Assembly (NCBI GenBank): GCA_002712135.1
Contig: PASO01000007.1
Span: 79,077-94,035 of the forward strand
Direction: 5' to 3'
DNA: 14,959 nt
From: Gammaproteobacteria bacterium
Lineage (GTDB): Bacteria > Pseudomonadota > Gammaproteobacteria > Pseudomonadales > Azotimanducaceae
Below the pieces are notes generated by a model. The model worked only from the letters and a program-made list of their open reading frames with translations, searched no databases and was not told the DNA's origin. Shown here in pieces: positions 1 through 6,811 of this stretch. The position numbers were made by a program, and so were the translations under genes. The number at the start of each line of letters is the position of its first letter. Positions within the stretch are counted from its first letter, which is position 1.

Positions 1-26
1 CTAATCCCACATTGATTAAACGGCCC

Positions 27-46
27 GTGCTGCAAACTCGCAGCAC
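27..46. terminator. Hairpin, possible weak terminator
   Basis: A perfect 7-bp inverted repeat, GTGCTGC and GCAGCAC, encloses a 6-base loop (AAACTC). It lies 57 bases beyond the stop codon of the minus-strand thioredoxin/TPR gene. There is no clear T-run on either side. It could end a gene to the left of the window, act as a Rho-dependent stem, or mean nothing. A second, AT-rich 7-bp stem (TTTAAAG/CTTTAAA, 75-93) sits closer to the gene and also lacks a T-run. No gene is visible in 1-102. Confidence 0.25.
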
Positions 47-102
47 AGTATTTATAGGATTTGAGGAAAGTGAGTTTAAAGGTCTACTTTAAAGCCATAA
101 CT

Positions 103-948
103 TCAAAATAAGGCGAGGGATAGTTTGGTCCGATAATCTTTCGTTACGGGATCCTGAGCACCAAGAACATTGAAAATGTCCAGCATCACTTGCTTAGCTG
201 CCCCATCCTGAAAAGTAGCGTCTTGTTTGACTGCATCGAGCAGTAGCTCAAGCGCACGTTCATATTCACCTTTAGCGCCAAGGGCCTTACCCAACGCAAC
301 TGCTGCTTCCAAATCACTGGTATCAGCTTGCAGTCGGGTTTCCAAAGACGATAGATCCACATCATCAGCCAGATTCAGTTGAACCAAAGCCAATAATGTC
401 GTTACCTCCTCACCACCGGTGACTGCGATCGGCGAGAGCACCTCGGATGCTTGCTCATATCTTGCATCCTCCACTAGTAACCTGGCTAATGAAACCCTTG
501 CCACTTCGTGCCTCGGGTCCAGTTCTAAGACGTTGTTCAACAAACGCTCCGCCATAACACCTTCACCAGATGAAATCTTCGCTTTCGCCTCTGTAATAAG
601 CTGATCTGCCTGCGAAGGTAAAATCGAATCAATGAATTCATTAATCGCACTTTCAGATTGTACACCTAAGAATTGTGACGCTGCCGAGCCATCACGAAAA
701 CCAACTACTAATGGGATACTGCGCGCACCCAGCAACCGGGCCACTTCAGGATTCTCGTCGATGTTTAGCTTGACTAGTTCGAACTCCCCCGCTCGTTCGT
801 CTGCGATTTTTTCCAGCAGAGGTGCGAGTTGCCGACACGGGCCACACCAGGGAGCCCATAGATCAATGACTACCGGGATCTCTTTAGATCTCTCCAGCAC
901 CGCCATGGAGAATTCTGCATCTGTAACATCTCTAGCCACTTCACTCAT
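103..948 (-). CDS. cnoX: Thioredoxin-domain/TPR co-chaperone, CnoX (YbbN) type
   Basis: The 281-residue protein has an N-terminal thioredoxin fold (about residues 5-112) and a helical TPR-like C-terminal half (about 115-281), which is the CnoX/YbbN architecture. That family protects unfolded proteins and hands them to GroEL/DnaK in the cytoplasm. The redox motif W-C-G-P-C is intact (Cys35, Cys38), with the cis-proline in the S-I-P triplet at 77-79. E. coli YbbN instead has a degenerate S-x-x-C, so this protein may also exchange disulfides. I chose the ATG at 948 because GGGAGGA lies about 7 bases upstream. The reading frame stays open to a TTG at 1005, but that TTG lies inside a plausible -35 element. 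The gene is divergent from the fabI-like gene across 128 bp. The family call is firm; the exact in vivo role is inferred. Confidence 0.88.
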   Translation of the reverse strand: MSEVARDVTDAEFSMAVLERSKEIPVVIDLWAPWCGPCRQLAPLLEKIADERAGEFELVKLNIDENPEVARLLGARSIPLVVGFRDGSAASQFLGVQSESAINEFIDSILPSQADQLITEAKAKISSGEGVMAERLLNNVLELDPRHEVARVSLARLLVEDARYEQASEVLSPIAVTGGEEVTTLLALVQLNLADDVDLSSLETRLQADTSDLEAAVALGKALGAKGEYERALELLLDAVKQDATFQDGAAKQVMLDIFNVLGAQDPVTKDYRTKLSLALF

Positions 949-975
949 CGAAATTTCCTCCCGTTCTACCAAGTT

Positions 976-1005
976 CGTATATGGTGCAAAACTTAGCTTT
1001 TTCAA
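976..1005 (-). promoter_or_regulatory. Candidate sigma70 promoter of the thioredoxin/TPR gene
   Basis: On the minus strand, TTGAAA (1000-1005, 5/6 to the -35 consensus) is followed after 18 bases by TATACG (976-981, 4/6 to the -10 consensus). Transcription would begin near 969 and give a leader of about 20 bases carrying the GGGAGGA ribosome-binding site. The spacing agrees with the ATG at 948. Matched by eye only. Confidence 0.42.
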
Positions 1006-1022
1006 TATCTTGCATCTGGTGC

Positions 1023-1051
1023 TTAACGCTGTTTTTTAATACTCTTATACC
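1023..1051 (+). promoter_or_regulatory. Weak candidate promoter of the fabI-like gene
   Basis: TTAACG (1023-1028) and TATACC (1046-1051) are separated by 17 bases, each matching the sigma70 consensus at 4 of 6 positions. The start would fall about 19 bases before the ATG at 1077. The match is modest, and the divergent gene's control elements are close by. Confidence 0.25.
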
Positions 1052-1076
1052 CAACAAGAGCCAAGAAGAATAATAC

Positions 1077-1850
1077 ATGCTGCCACTGGAAGGAAAGAAA
1101 GGCCTCATCATCGGTATCGCAAACGATCAGAGCATCGCCTATGGGTGTGCTCAGGTTTGCCGCGAACAAGGAGCAGAACTCGCGGTTACTTACCTCAACG
1201 ATAAAGCAAAGGTATTCGTTGAACCACTCGCATCGGAACTCGGTGTTGACGACAATCTACTACTACCCTTCGACATAACTCAGGAGGGTGAGCTTGACGC
1301 GTTGTTTCAGAGAATTACCGAGCAGTGGGGCGAGCTGGATTTTGTATTACACGCCATGGCTTCAGCAACCAAGGCGATGACTATGTCACGGCTAGTCGAT
1401 GTAGAGCTAGATGATTTCAACTTCGCCATGCAGGTGTCTTGCCATTCTTTCCTATCAGTAGCTAGGGTTAGCGAGCCATTATTGAACAAGACGCAGGGCT
1501 CTTTGATTACCATGACCTACCTAGGCGGGCAGCGAGTCATGAGCAACTACCATTTTATGGGTCCTATGAAAGCTGCACTGGAATCGTGCGTTCGCTATGT
1601 CGCTAACGAGTTTGGTGAGAACAATATTCGGGTGCACGCAATTTCCGCGAATGCGATGGAGACACGTGCCGCGTCTGGAATTCAGGATCTGACCGGTCTA
1701 CTGAAGTCCACAAAAGAAAAAGCGCCCCTGCAAAAGCTCAGCACGCCGCGTGACGTGGGAGCGCTTATGGCATTCCTAGCTAGCCCGAATTCTCAGGGGA
1801 TGACAGGCGGGATTCACTACGTCGACGGCGGATATCACATCACAGGTTAG
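1077..1850 (+). CDS. fabI: Enoyl-[ACP] reductase, FabI-like paralogue
   Basis: This is a 257-residue cytoplasmic member of the divergent SDR branch that reduces trans-2-enoyl-ACP with NAD(P)H in the last step of fatty acid elongation. The N-terminal cofactor motif G-I-A-N-D-Q-S-I-A-Y-G (13-23) is FabI-like. The active site is complete: Tyr148, then Tyr158 six residues before Lys165 (Y-x6-K). The end, GGIHYVDGGYHITG, is also typical, and length matches the family. The odd part is the loop that normally reads S-A-G-P-(I/V/L)-(R/K)-T. Here it is S-A-N-A-M-E-T (190-196), so the conserved Gly-Pro and the basic residue are all replaced, while the following R-A-A-S-G-I is kept. It could therefore be a second, specialised enoyl reductase rather than the main one. 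The ribosome-binding site is weak (AAGAAGA). It converges on the next gene with a 6-bp gap. Confidence 0.85.
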   Translation: MLPLEGKKGLIIGIANDQSIAYGCAQVCREQGAELAVTYLNDKAKVFVEPLASELGVDDNLLLPFDITQEGELDALFQRITEQWGELDFVLHAMASATKAMTMSRLVDVELDDFNFAMQVSCHSFLSVARVSEPLLNKTQGSLITMTYLGGQRVMSNYHFMGPMKAALESCVRYVANEFGENNIRVHAISANAMETRAASGIQDLTGLLKSTKEKAPLQKLSTPRDVGALMAFLASPNSQGMTGGIHYVDGGYHITG

Positions 1851-1856
1851 CTTAGG

Positions 1857-2396
1857 TTATGCGAGCAGTACTAATACGAAGAACACAACCGTTCCTGCCG
1901 CACTCGTAGCCAGCGTTCGTATTCTCAAGCCAGTCGAGGAAAGTCCCAGCCACAAACCACTCAAGACGATAAACAGGAGACCTACCGCCAGAGCTTTCTG
2001 AAAGGTCTTGAACATCAAAGGTCCATGACCTTTATGTAATTCGATCATCGTCTTCTGAAAGTCAGGCTCGTGACGAGAAACCGTCGTCGAATCATCCAGA
2101 ACTGTTATCGCATAATGAACGCGTGATGTAGGCCTGGTCACCAGCGTGTTACCCCTCACTTTCAGGTACTCAAACTCATGCTCGATCCCAACGCTCGATA
2201 ATAGCTCACGCACATCCGCTTCAAGGGTTTCAGATTCTTGATCAATCGTTCGGCCTCCGGGCACATCAATAACAATATTAACCACCTTACCTTTCACACC
2301 AATCAAATAAAGACCACCAGATATCGCGACTAGTAGCAATGCAGGCGCCATGAACGCCGCCGCGTAAAGGTGAAGGTTAATCCAGAGACTTCTCAT
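1857..2396 (-). CDS. PepSY-associated transmembrane protein
   Basis: The 179-residue protein has the layout of short PepSY-TM proteins. A first membrane helix (about 12-33) lies in the pattern L-H-L-Y-A-A-A-F-M-A-P-A. A soluble loop of about 85 residues (36-120) follows, then an L-H-K-G-H-G segment at 120-125, a second helix (133-152) ending G-L-W-L-G, and a third helix (162-178). Larger relatives occur in inner-membrane iron-uptake and flavin-reductase-like proteins. This compact form has no assigned reaction, and no iron-uptake gene is adjacent. Histidines at 9, 121 and 124 near the membrane faces could bind a metal or haem, which is inference. The ribosome-binding site is poor (AGGA 11 bases before the ATG). 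The 3' end nearly abuts the fabI-like gene. Confidence 0.7.
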   Translation of the reverse strand: MRSLWINLHLYAAAFMAPALLLVAISGGLYLIGVKGKVVNIVIDVPGGRTIDQESETLEADVRELLSSVGIEHEFEYLKVRGNTLVTRPTSRVHYAITVLDDSTTVSRHEPDFQKTMIELHKGHGPLMFKTFQKALAVGLLFIVLSGLWLGLSSTGLRIRTLATSAAGTVVFFVLVLLA

Positions 2397-2453
2397 CCTG
2401 ATACCGATCCTAAAGAGTGACTAGGAGCTAAAGCGTGCGCCAATTGTTGCAGT

Positions 2454-2663
2454 ATGGTCTTTATTGGATCTCGCGCTGTAAGGGTGGCGACCAGCGATAG
2501 AACCATCGACTCAACAACCTTTAACGTCTACGAAAACGCCATCAACATTGCTCATTTCGATGAAACGGACGGACAAACTATAGTAAATGAGAATGATTAT
2601 CAAACATTAATACGACTTGTTCTCATGCATAAAGAGCACTATTTTTCCCAACTCTACGATTAA
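2454..2663 (+). CDS. Possible small protein, unrecognised (69 aa)
   Basis: This ORF fills an otherwise empty 420-bp gap. The predicted product is acidic, has no membrane segment or cysteine, and ends in a helical-looking stretch rich in His, Lys and Tyr; I do not recognise it. Its stop codon lies inside a hairpin followed by a T-run, as expected for a transcribed unit. Against it, the ATG at 2454 has no proper ribosome-binding site (the nearest AGGAG is 26 bases upstream). No better in-frame start exists before an upstream stop codon at 2418. It could be real with weak or leaderless translation, a remnant, or chance. Confidence 0.35.
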   Translation: MVFIGSRAVRVATSDRTIDSTTFNVYENAINIAHFDETDGQTIVNENDYQTLIRLVLMHKEHYFSQLYD

Positions 2664-2710
2664 CTCCTTGATTCAGACCAAGTTAGTTGGAATCCGGGAT
2701 GCTCTTTTTT
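2631..2710 (+). terminator. Long-loop hairpin with T-run, probable terminator
   Basis: AAAGAGCA (2631-2638) pairs perfectly with TGCTCTTT (2700-2707), and an inner pairing CCAACT (2648-2653) with AGTTGG (2685-2690) shortens the loop. A run of six T (2705-2710) follows the GC-containing stem end. The structure begins inside the last codons of the 69-codon ORF. It would separate that ORF from the hydrolase genes. The long interior makes it atypical. Confidence 0.45.
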
Positions 2711-2725
2711 ATTGGCTCTTAAAAT

Positions 2726-2741
2726 AAGTGAATACTCACTT
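2726..2741. promoter_or_regulatory. 16-bp dyad, candidate operator (or small terminator stem)
   Basis: AAGTGA-ATAC-TCACTT is a perfect 6-bp inverted repeat with a 4-base centre, about 80 bp upstream of the first hydrolase start. Size and form suit a TetR- or MarR-family dimer site. Three further T residues follow (2742-2744), so it could instead serve as a weak terminator stem behind the 69-codon ORF. I saw no second copy in the window and no clear promoter around it. Confidence 0.35.
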
Positions 2742-2819
2742 TTTGTATCAAGACTTATCGGTAATTGCTCAACACCCTCATTTATGATCTATTTCGGCCT
2801 CTGTTCAAAGGATCAATCC

Positions 2820-4703
2820 ATGGCAGTTACACGAGTCTATATCTCAAACACCTCCGACTTTGGTGATTTCGAGATCCCTTATAAGCAAATCGATGGCACA
2901 ATAACCTTTGAAGTAGATCCGCTACATGAAGCAAACGCCAACATCACTGATCTTGAACTGGCACCGACTAACGAAAAGGGTTTAGTAGAGTTCAACAGTA
3001 ACTTCTCGCTCGTAACGCCTGAGAATATTAAAGATGGTAACGGGCGCCTCACCGTAGAAATACCCAACCGCGGTAATAAACTAACAGCCAGCCATTTTCA
3101 TCGTGTGGCTGTAACGACGTCTGATGAAACAGACAACCCAGGCGATGGGTTTTTGTGTCGACATGGCTTCAGCTTTCTATCGATTGGTTGGCAATTCGAT
3201 CCGCAGGCCGAAAGAGCGATGAAACTAGAGGCACCTGAAGCGGCAATTGACGGTAAGCCAATTGAAGGTGATTTGTTGATAAAGCTGCAACCAGATCGTG
3301 ATCTTAAATACCTAACCATAATTCCGCTGGGACAAACTCGACCATCTTATCCGGTACACGAACCAGATTCGAAAAACCACAGACTTTACAAGAATCGAAA
3401 CGGGGAGCGACACGAACTAGATCGAACTAGCTGGCGATTCGGTCGGGTATCGAATGGTGAAATAGAACAGAGTGACCGACACATTTATATGGACACAGGT
3501 TTTAAAAAAGGTGTTGTTTATGAACTAGTCTATCGAACTAGGGGTGCGCCAATAGTTGGTTGCGGATTACTCAGTATCAGAGATATCGCCACCTGTCTTC
3601 GCTACCACGACGAGGCGAGTCCACTCGATGATGGATTCGATCATGTCATGAGTTATGGCGTTTCACAAACGGGTCGTGTACTGCGTCATTTTCTTTACGA
3701 GGGACTGAACCGTGACGAACAAAATCGTATTGCCTACGACGGCATGTTCATTCACATCGCCGGTGGACAGCGCGGTGACTTTAATCATCGATTCGCACAA
3801 CCATCAGTAATCGGGGTCCCGGGGCCTGGTCAAACGTTTCCATTCGCCACAACCAGAACAACCAACTCAATCAGTAAACGAGAAGATGGGCTACTCGACA
3901 ATCTGGATGAAGAAGCTACGCCAAAAATCATTTTTTCAAATACATCGTTTGAGTACTGGCGAGGTGACGCTTCGCTAATTCATATTCAGGACGAGCGAGA
4001 TCTGGACGAACATCCCAAGACCCGTATTTACCATATCGCCGGCACCCATCACATCGGTGGGATCCTTGTAGAGGGCAAACAAATTAGAGAATTACCTACA
4101 GGTCTCGCGACGGCGTACCCTCTGAATGTTGTTGTCTCAGCTCCCGTTTTCCGTGCTCTGTTTAAGGCACTAGATGAATGGGTCGTAAGCGAAACCCCTC
4201 CCCCTGACTCAGTTCATCCTAGAGTAAGTGATAAATCTGCTTCAACTCGCGATGCCGTGCTAATGAAATTTGCAGATCAAACGACGATCAAAGTACCCAG
4301 CATAGCGAAGCTTGTCAGTCTGCATCGATTAGACCTAGAGTCAGAAGTACAGCCGGTGTCGGAACTCGAGCCCTACCAGGCCTATGTATCTGATGTTCGG
4401 GCAGACCTAAACGAGCTGGCAGGGATTCACCTCCCAGATTTGGCATGCCCAGTCGGCTATCATTCAGGTTGGAATCCACGCTCACCAGACATCGGTGCTG
4501 AAGATGAGCTAGCAATATTCGCAGGTTTCTCCATATTTTTTGATAAGGACATCATCCTCGCAAGCTATCCGGATCAGGCTACTTATATTAACGATGCTAC
4601 GATTTGTATCGATAAGTTAATAGAAGAACGCTTCGTCTTACCTGAGGATCGAGACTGGATGATTGAGATCGCACGCTCACGCTACACGGCATCGATAGCC
4701 TAA
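2820..4703 (+). CDS. Large alpha/beta hydrolase, Abhydrolase_10-type
   Basis: The 627-residue protein resembles the large 'alpha/beta hydrolase domain-containing' proteins (Abhydrolase_10 type) common in proteobacteria. Roughly the first 240 residues are beta-rich and family-specific. The nucleophile elbow Y-G-V-S-Q-T-G-R puts the serine at 282 (3663-3665). A late G-T-H-H segment offers His410 or His411 as the catalytic base. The C-terminus (Y-P-D-Q-A-T-Y, then R-x-W near the end) also fits. No signal peptide is seen from this start. Substrates of the family are largely unknown; ester or lactone hydrolysis is expected. I chose ATG 2820 because AAAGGA lies 7 bases upstream; the frame is open back to a TTG at 2712, but that stretch is not conserved-looking. 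The stop codon overlaps the next ATG (TAATG), so the two genes are probably translationally coupled. Confidence 0.82.
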   Translation: MAVTRVYISNTSDFGDFEIPYKQIDGTITFEVDPLHEANANITDLELAPTNEKGLVEFNSNFSLVTPENIKDGNGRLTVEIPNRGNKLTASHFHRVAVTTSDETDNPGDGFLCRHGFSFLSIGWQFDPQAERAMKLEAPEAAIDGKPIEGDLLIKLQPDRDLKYLTIIPLGQTRPSYPVHEPDSKNHRLYKNRNGERHELDRTSWRFGRVSNGEIEQSDRHIYMDTGFKKGVVYELVYRTRGAPIVGCGLLSIRDIATCLRYHDEASPLDDGFDHVMSYGVSQTGRVLRHFLYEGLNRDEQNRIAYDGMFIHIAGGQRGDFNHRFAQPSVIGVPGPGQTFPFATTRTTNSISKREDGLLDNLDEEATPKIIFSNTSFEYWRGDASLIHIQDERDLDEHPKTRIYHIAGTHHIGGILVEGKQIRELPTGLATAYPLNVVVSAPVFRALFKALDEWVVSETPPPDSVHPRVSDKSASTRDAVLMKFADQTTIKVPSIAKLVSLHRLDLESEVQPVSELEPYQAYVSDVRADLNELAGIHLPDLACPVGYHSGWNPRSPDIGAEDELAIFAGFSIFFDKDIILASYPDQATYINDATICIDKLIEERFVLPEDRDWMIEIARSRYTASIA

Positions 4704-5395
4704 TGCGCCACCTCTTGATCATTTTCTTGTTCGTGTCGAACATCGCTTTCGCTACCAACGAATGCGTCGTGCTGTTACATGGGTTATTGCGCTCCGCATC
4801 CTCGATGGAAAAGATGGAGCATGCATTTCTTAAGGAAGGCGTTAAAGTCGTTAACGTTGACTACCCTTCTCGGGATTATCCAGTTGAAGCCCTCGCACCT
4901 CTGGTAATCAACAAGGCAGTAAACGCCTGTCCCGATGGGAATACAATCCACTTTGTAACTCACTCTCTTGGGGGCATTCTAGTGAGGTATTACCTTGAAC
5001 ATCACGAGCTGTCTGGGCTGGGTCGTGTGGTCATGCTTGCACCGCCCAACAAGGGTAGTGAAGCCGTAGACAGTCTCAAGGACTTCCCGGGATACCTATT
5101 ACTCAATGGCCCGGCAGGCACACAGCTAGGGACCGGTGATAGCTCAATACCCGCAAAAATGGGTCCAGTCGAGTTTGAGCTTGGAATAATTGCCGGCACT
5201 AGAACGATTAATCCGATTCTCTCACTATTTCTGCCTAACCCTGATGACGGTAAGGTATCGGTGGAAAGCACCAAGGTCGAAGGTATGAAAGACTTTATCG
5301 CGGTGTCGCACTCGCATCCTTTCATCATGCAGATGCCGTTAGTCATAAAGCAAGCATTGCGTTTCATCCAAACGGGAGAATTCGCATACGAGTAA
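4703..5395 (+). CDS. Exported lipase/esterase-like alpha/beta hydrolase
   Basis: The 230-residue protein starts with a signal peptide: Arg2, a hydrophobic core at 4-15, and an A-F-A cleavage site after about residue 17. It should therefore act in the periplasm or outside the cell. The mature part is a minimal alpha/beta hydrolase. H-G-L-L after the first strand supplies the oxyanion hole, and T-H-S-L-G-G has the nucleophile Ser88. Asp181 or Asp182 in N-P-D-D-G-K and His203 or His205 in S-H-S-H-P-F complete a plausible triad. This pattern is that of short lipases/esterases; the substrate cannot be read from the sequence. Two cysteines (mature positions about 4 and 43) could form a disulfide. 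The start codon overlaps the stop of the preceding hydrolase, which suggests linked expression and perhaps sequential action on one ester-containing compound. The epoxide hydrolase follows after 62 bp. Confidence 0.82.
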   Translation: MRHLLIIFLFVSNIAFATNECVVLLHGLLRSASSMEKMEHAFLKEGVKVVNVDYPSRDYPVEALAPLVINKAVNACPDGNTIHFVTHSLGGILVRYYLEHHELSGLGRVVMLAPPNKGSEAVDSLKDFPGYLLLNGPAGTQLGTGDSSIPAKMGPVEFELGIIAGTRTINPILSLFLPNPDDGKVSVESTKVEGMKDFIAVSHSHPFIMQMPLVIKQALRFIQTGEFAYE

Positions 5396-5457
5396 GTCTG
5401 ATAGACTCTTGGAAAACGACGTTAAATACTTAAGCATTTTGCAAAAGGATCGCTAGC

Positions 5458-6411
5458 ATGTTGGATGCAGCAGGTAGGCACGAAGAGCACATCAACACCA
5501 ATCGGATTACCCTACGTACGATCGTTGAAGGCGATGGTCCCCTTGCAATCCTGTTACATGGATTTCCGCGCTGCTGGTATCTGTGGCGCCATCAGATAGA
5601 CCCGTTAAAGAAGGCTGGTTTTAGAGTCGCGGTACCCGATCAGCGAGGCTACGGCGCGAGCAGCCGCCCGGAACGAATCGAGGACTACAACATCCTTGAA
5701 CTCGCGGCCGATGTGGTTCGACTTGCAGATGCGCTTGGCGAGGAAAAGTTTTATCTGGTGGGCCATGACTGGGGATGCATTGTCGCCTGGTATACAGCAT
5801 GGCTCTACCCCCACAGACTGAACTGTGTAATGGGACTTTCGGTCCCGCTCTCGCCGATTGGTCCTTACATTGTGAATCCACCAGGTCTCGACGATAACTT
5901 CTGGTACATACGCTACTTCCAGAATCCCGGTGTCGCAGAAAAGGAGTTCGAAGCTGACATTGACCGCACAATGCGTTTCTTCAATGGGGCTACTCAGGAA
6001 ATGGGTATGTCCAAGCCAAGAGACGCGACCATGTTTGGTGACGGCCCTACACCAACCGAATTGTCACCAGCTATCACTGAGGAAGACAACGCTTATTACG
6101 TTGCGTCCTATACAGAGTCAGGGTTTCGTGGTCCGATGAACTGGTATAGAAACATGTCCCGTATACCCACGCTGACACCCTGGCTTGAAAACGCAAAGGT
6201 ACTGGTCCCTGCCTACTTTCTCGGTGGCGCAAAGGATCCGGTACTTAGCTTCGTGCCCGATGGATACAACAGACAGGATGCTCTTTTCTCTGACCTGAGG
6301 GGCAAACAGCTTATCGATGGTGCTGGGCATTGGGTACAGGAAGAAGAACCTGAAGCCGTAAGCAAAGCAATCGTGGATTTTCTATCCAGCATTCGCGGCG
6401 AAGCAGACTAG
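5458..6411 (+). CDS. Soluble epoxide hydrolase (alpha/beta-hydrolase fold)
   Basis: The 317-residue protein carries the full epoxide hydrolase signature. H-G-F-P (34-37) forms the oxyanion region, D-Q-R-G-Y-G-A-S-S-R-P follows, and the nucleophile Asp104 sits in G-H-D-W-G. The cap holds both ring-opening tyrosines: Tyr153 in Y-F-Q-N-P-G and Tyr230 in N-W-Y-R-N. Asp260 (A-K-D-P) and His291 (G-H-W-V-Q) complete the triad. The cap tyrosines favour epoxide hydrolase over haloalkane dehalogenase. The reaction is epoxide plus water to vicinal diol through an alkyl-enzyme ester, in the cytoplasm (no signal peptide). The start is supported by AAAGGA 8 bases before the ATG. It lies 62 bp after two other hydrolase genes in the same direction and probably belongs to their transcript, though it has its own ribosome-binding site. 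The natural epoxide is unknown; fatty-acid or terpene epoxides fit the neighbourhood. Confidence 0.9.
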   Translation: MLDAAGRHEEHINTNRITLRTIVEGDGPLAILLHGFPRCWYLWRHQIDPLKKAGFRVAVPDQRGYGASSRPERIEDYNILELAADVVRLADALGEEKFYLVGHDWGCIVAWYTAWLYPHRLNCVMGLSVPLSPIGPYIVNPPGLDDNFWYIRYFQNPGVAEKEFEADIDRTMRFFNGATQEMGMSKPRDATMFGDGPTPTELSPAITEEDNAYYVASYTESGFRGPMNWYRNMSRIPTLTPWLENAKVLVPAYFLGGAKDPVLSFVPDGYNRQDALFSDLRGKQLIDGAGHWVQEEEPEAVSKAIVDFLSSIRGEAD

Positions 6412-6621
6412 AAGCGCACCAAATTGGGCTCATAGAGCGCAGACCGCCCAAAAAGAGCACCCCCCTAAGACAAGGACCAGACACATTTCCATACCGTGTT
6501 GTGTACCAATGTTCGCGCCCATTACGAGAACTTCATAGAACCTTTAACGAAACACCAAGCGAGTTTATCGTCCTTTAACATCACTTACATACACTGCGCG
6601 CTTCTAAACAAGGGGAGCGTC

Positions 6622-6720
6622 ATGCGTTCTAAAACTAAAAATCTTCACACCCCCATATCAGTAGCAATATCCATCGCGGTTTCGGTTGGTTTCCTCACCA
6701 CATTGGTACCACTTTTATAA
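6622..6720 (+). CDS. Possible 32-aa single-pass membrane peptide
   Basis: An ATG at 6622 is preceded by AGGGGAG at 6611-6617, one of the best Shine-Dalgarno sequences in the window, with a 4-base gap. The product has a basic N-terminus (Arg2, Lys4, Lys6), then about 20 mostly hydrophobic residues (12-32) rich in Ile, Val, Ala, Ser and Leu, and a TAA stop at 6718-6720. This is the usual form of small inner-membrane proteins. I do not recognise it. The frame is open further upstream to 6496, but no ribosome-binding site supports a longer form. A chance ORF cannot be excluded. Confidence 0.35.
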   Translation: MRSKTKNLHTPISVAISIAVSVGFLTTLVPLL

Positions 6721-6755
6721 TTAGCCGTATCGAAATCAATTTCCTTAAGTGGTAC
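6706..6755 (+). repeat. 9-bp inverted repeat with consensus -10 box between its arms
   Basis: GTACCACTT (6706-6714) and AAGTGGTAC (6747-6755) are exact reverse complements, 32 bases apart. Between them lies TATAAT (6716-6721), a perfect sigma70 -10 hexamer, but with no good -35 at 16-18 bases. If used, transcription would begin near 6728 and give the TPR gene a leader of about 84 bases. The repeat could be a looped operator or an RNA stem; no T-run follows, so it is not a typical terminator. Confidence 0.3.
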
Positions 6756-6811
6756 ACATATTGCAATGCCAAGAGCATGTATAACACCAGGCACAAGCCA
6801 GGATTTGGAAT

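Larger units (their letters stand above)
6412..6811. other. 400-bp intergenic spacer with possible small gene and promoter
   Basis: Between the epoxide hydrolase and the TPR gene I see no long gene. An inverted repeat TTGGGC (6424-6429)/GCCCAA (6446-6451) just after the hydrolase stop competes with a tighter GCTC-ATA-GAGC hairpin (6428-6438); neither has a T-run. A 32-codon ORF with a good ribosome-binding site lies at 6622-6720. A perfect TATAAT (6716-6721) and a 9-bp inverted repeat (6706-6714 with 6747-6755) lie at its end. Confidence 0.4.

Noticed and set aside
949..1005. 19-codon extension of the thioredoxin/TPR protein from a TTG
   Set aside because: The TTG lies in a plausible -35 element; the internal ATG at 948 has GGGAGGA upstream.
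632..1039. 135-codon plus-strand frame opposite the thioredoxin domain
   Set aside because: It is fully antisense to a firmly identified gene, and its Ser-, Thr- and Arg-rich product looks like a shadow translation.
2712..2819. In-frame 36-codon N-terminal extension of the large hydrolase from a TTG
   Set aside because: No ribosome-binding site at the TTG, it contains the AAGTGA-N4-TCACTT dyad, and ATG 2820 has AAAGGA at proper spacing.
5395..5407. Short stem AGTCT-GAT-AGACT after the lipase-like gene as a terminator
   Set aside because: Only five base pairs and no T-run; the epoxide hydrolase follows in the same direction.
5002..5971. Minus-strand frames of about 70-120 codons opposite the lipase-like and epoxide hydrolase genes
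   Set aside because: They overlap genes with complete catalytic motifs and have no ribosome-binding sites or recognisable domains.
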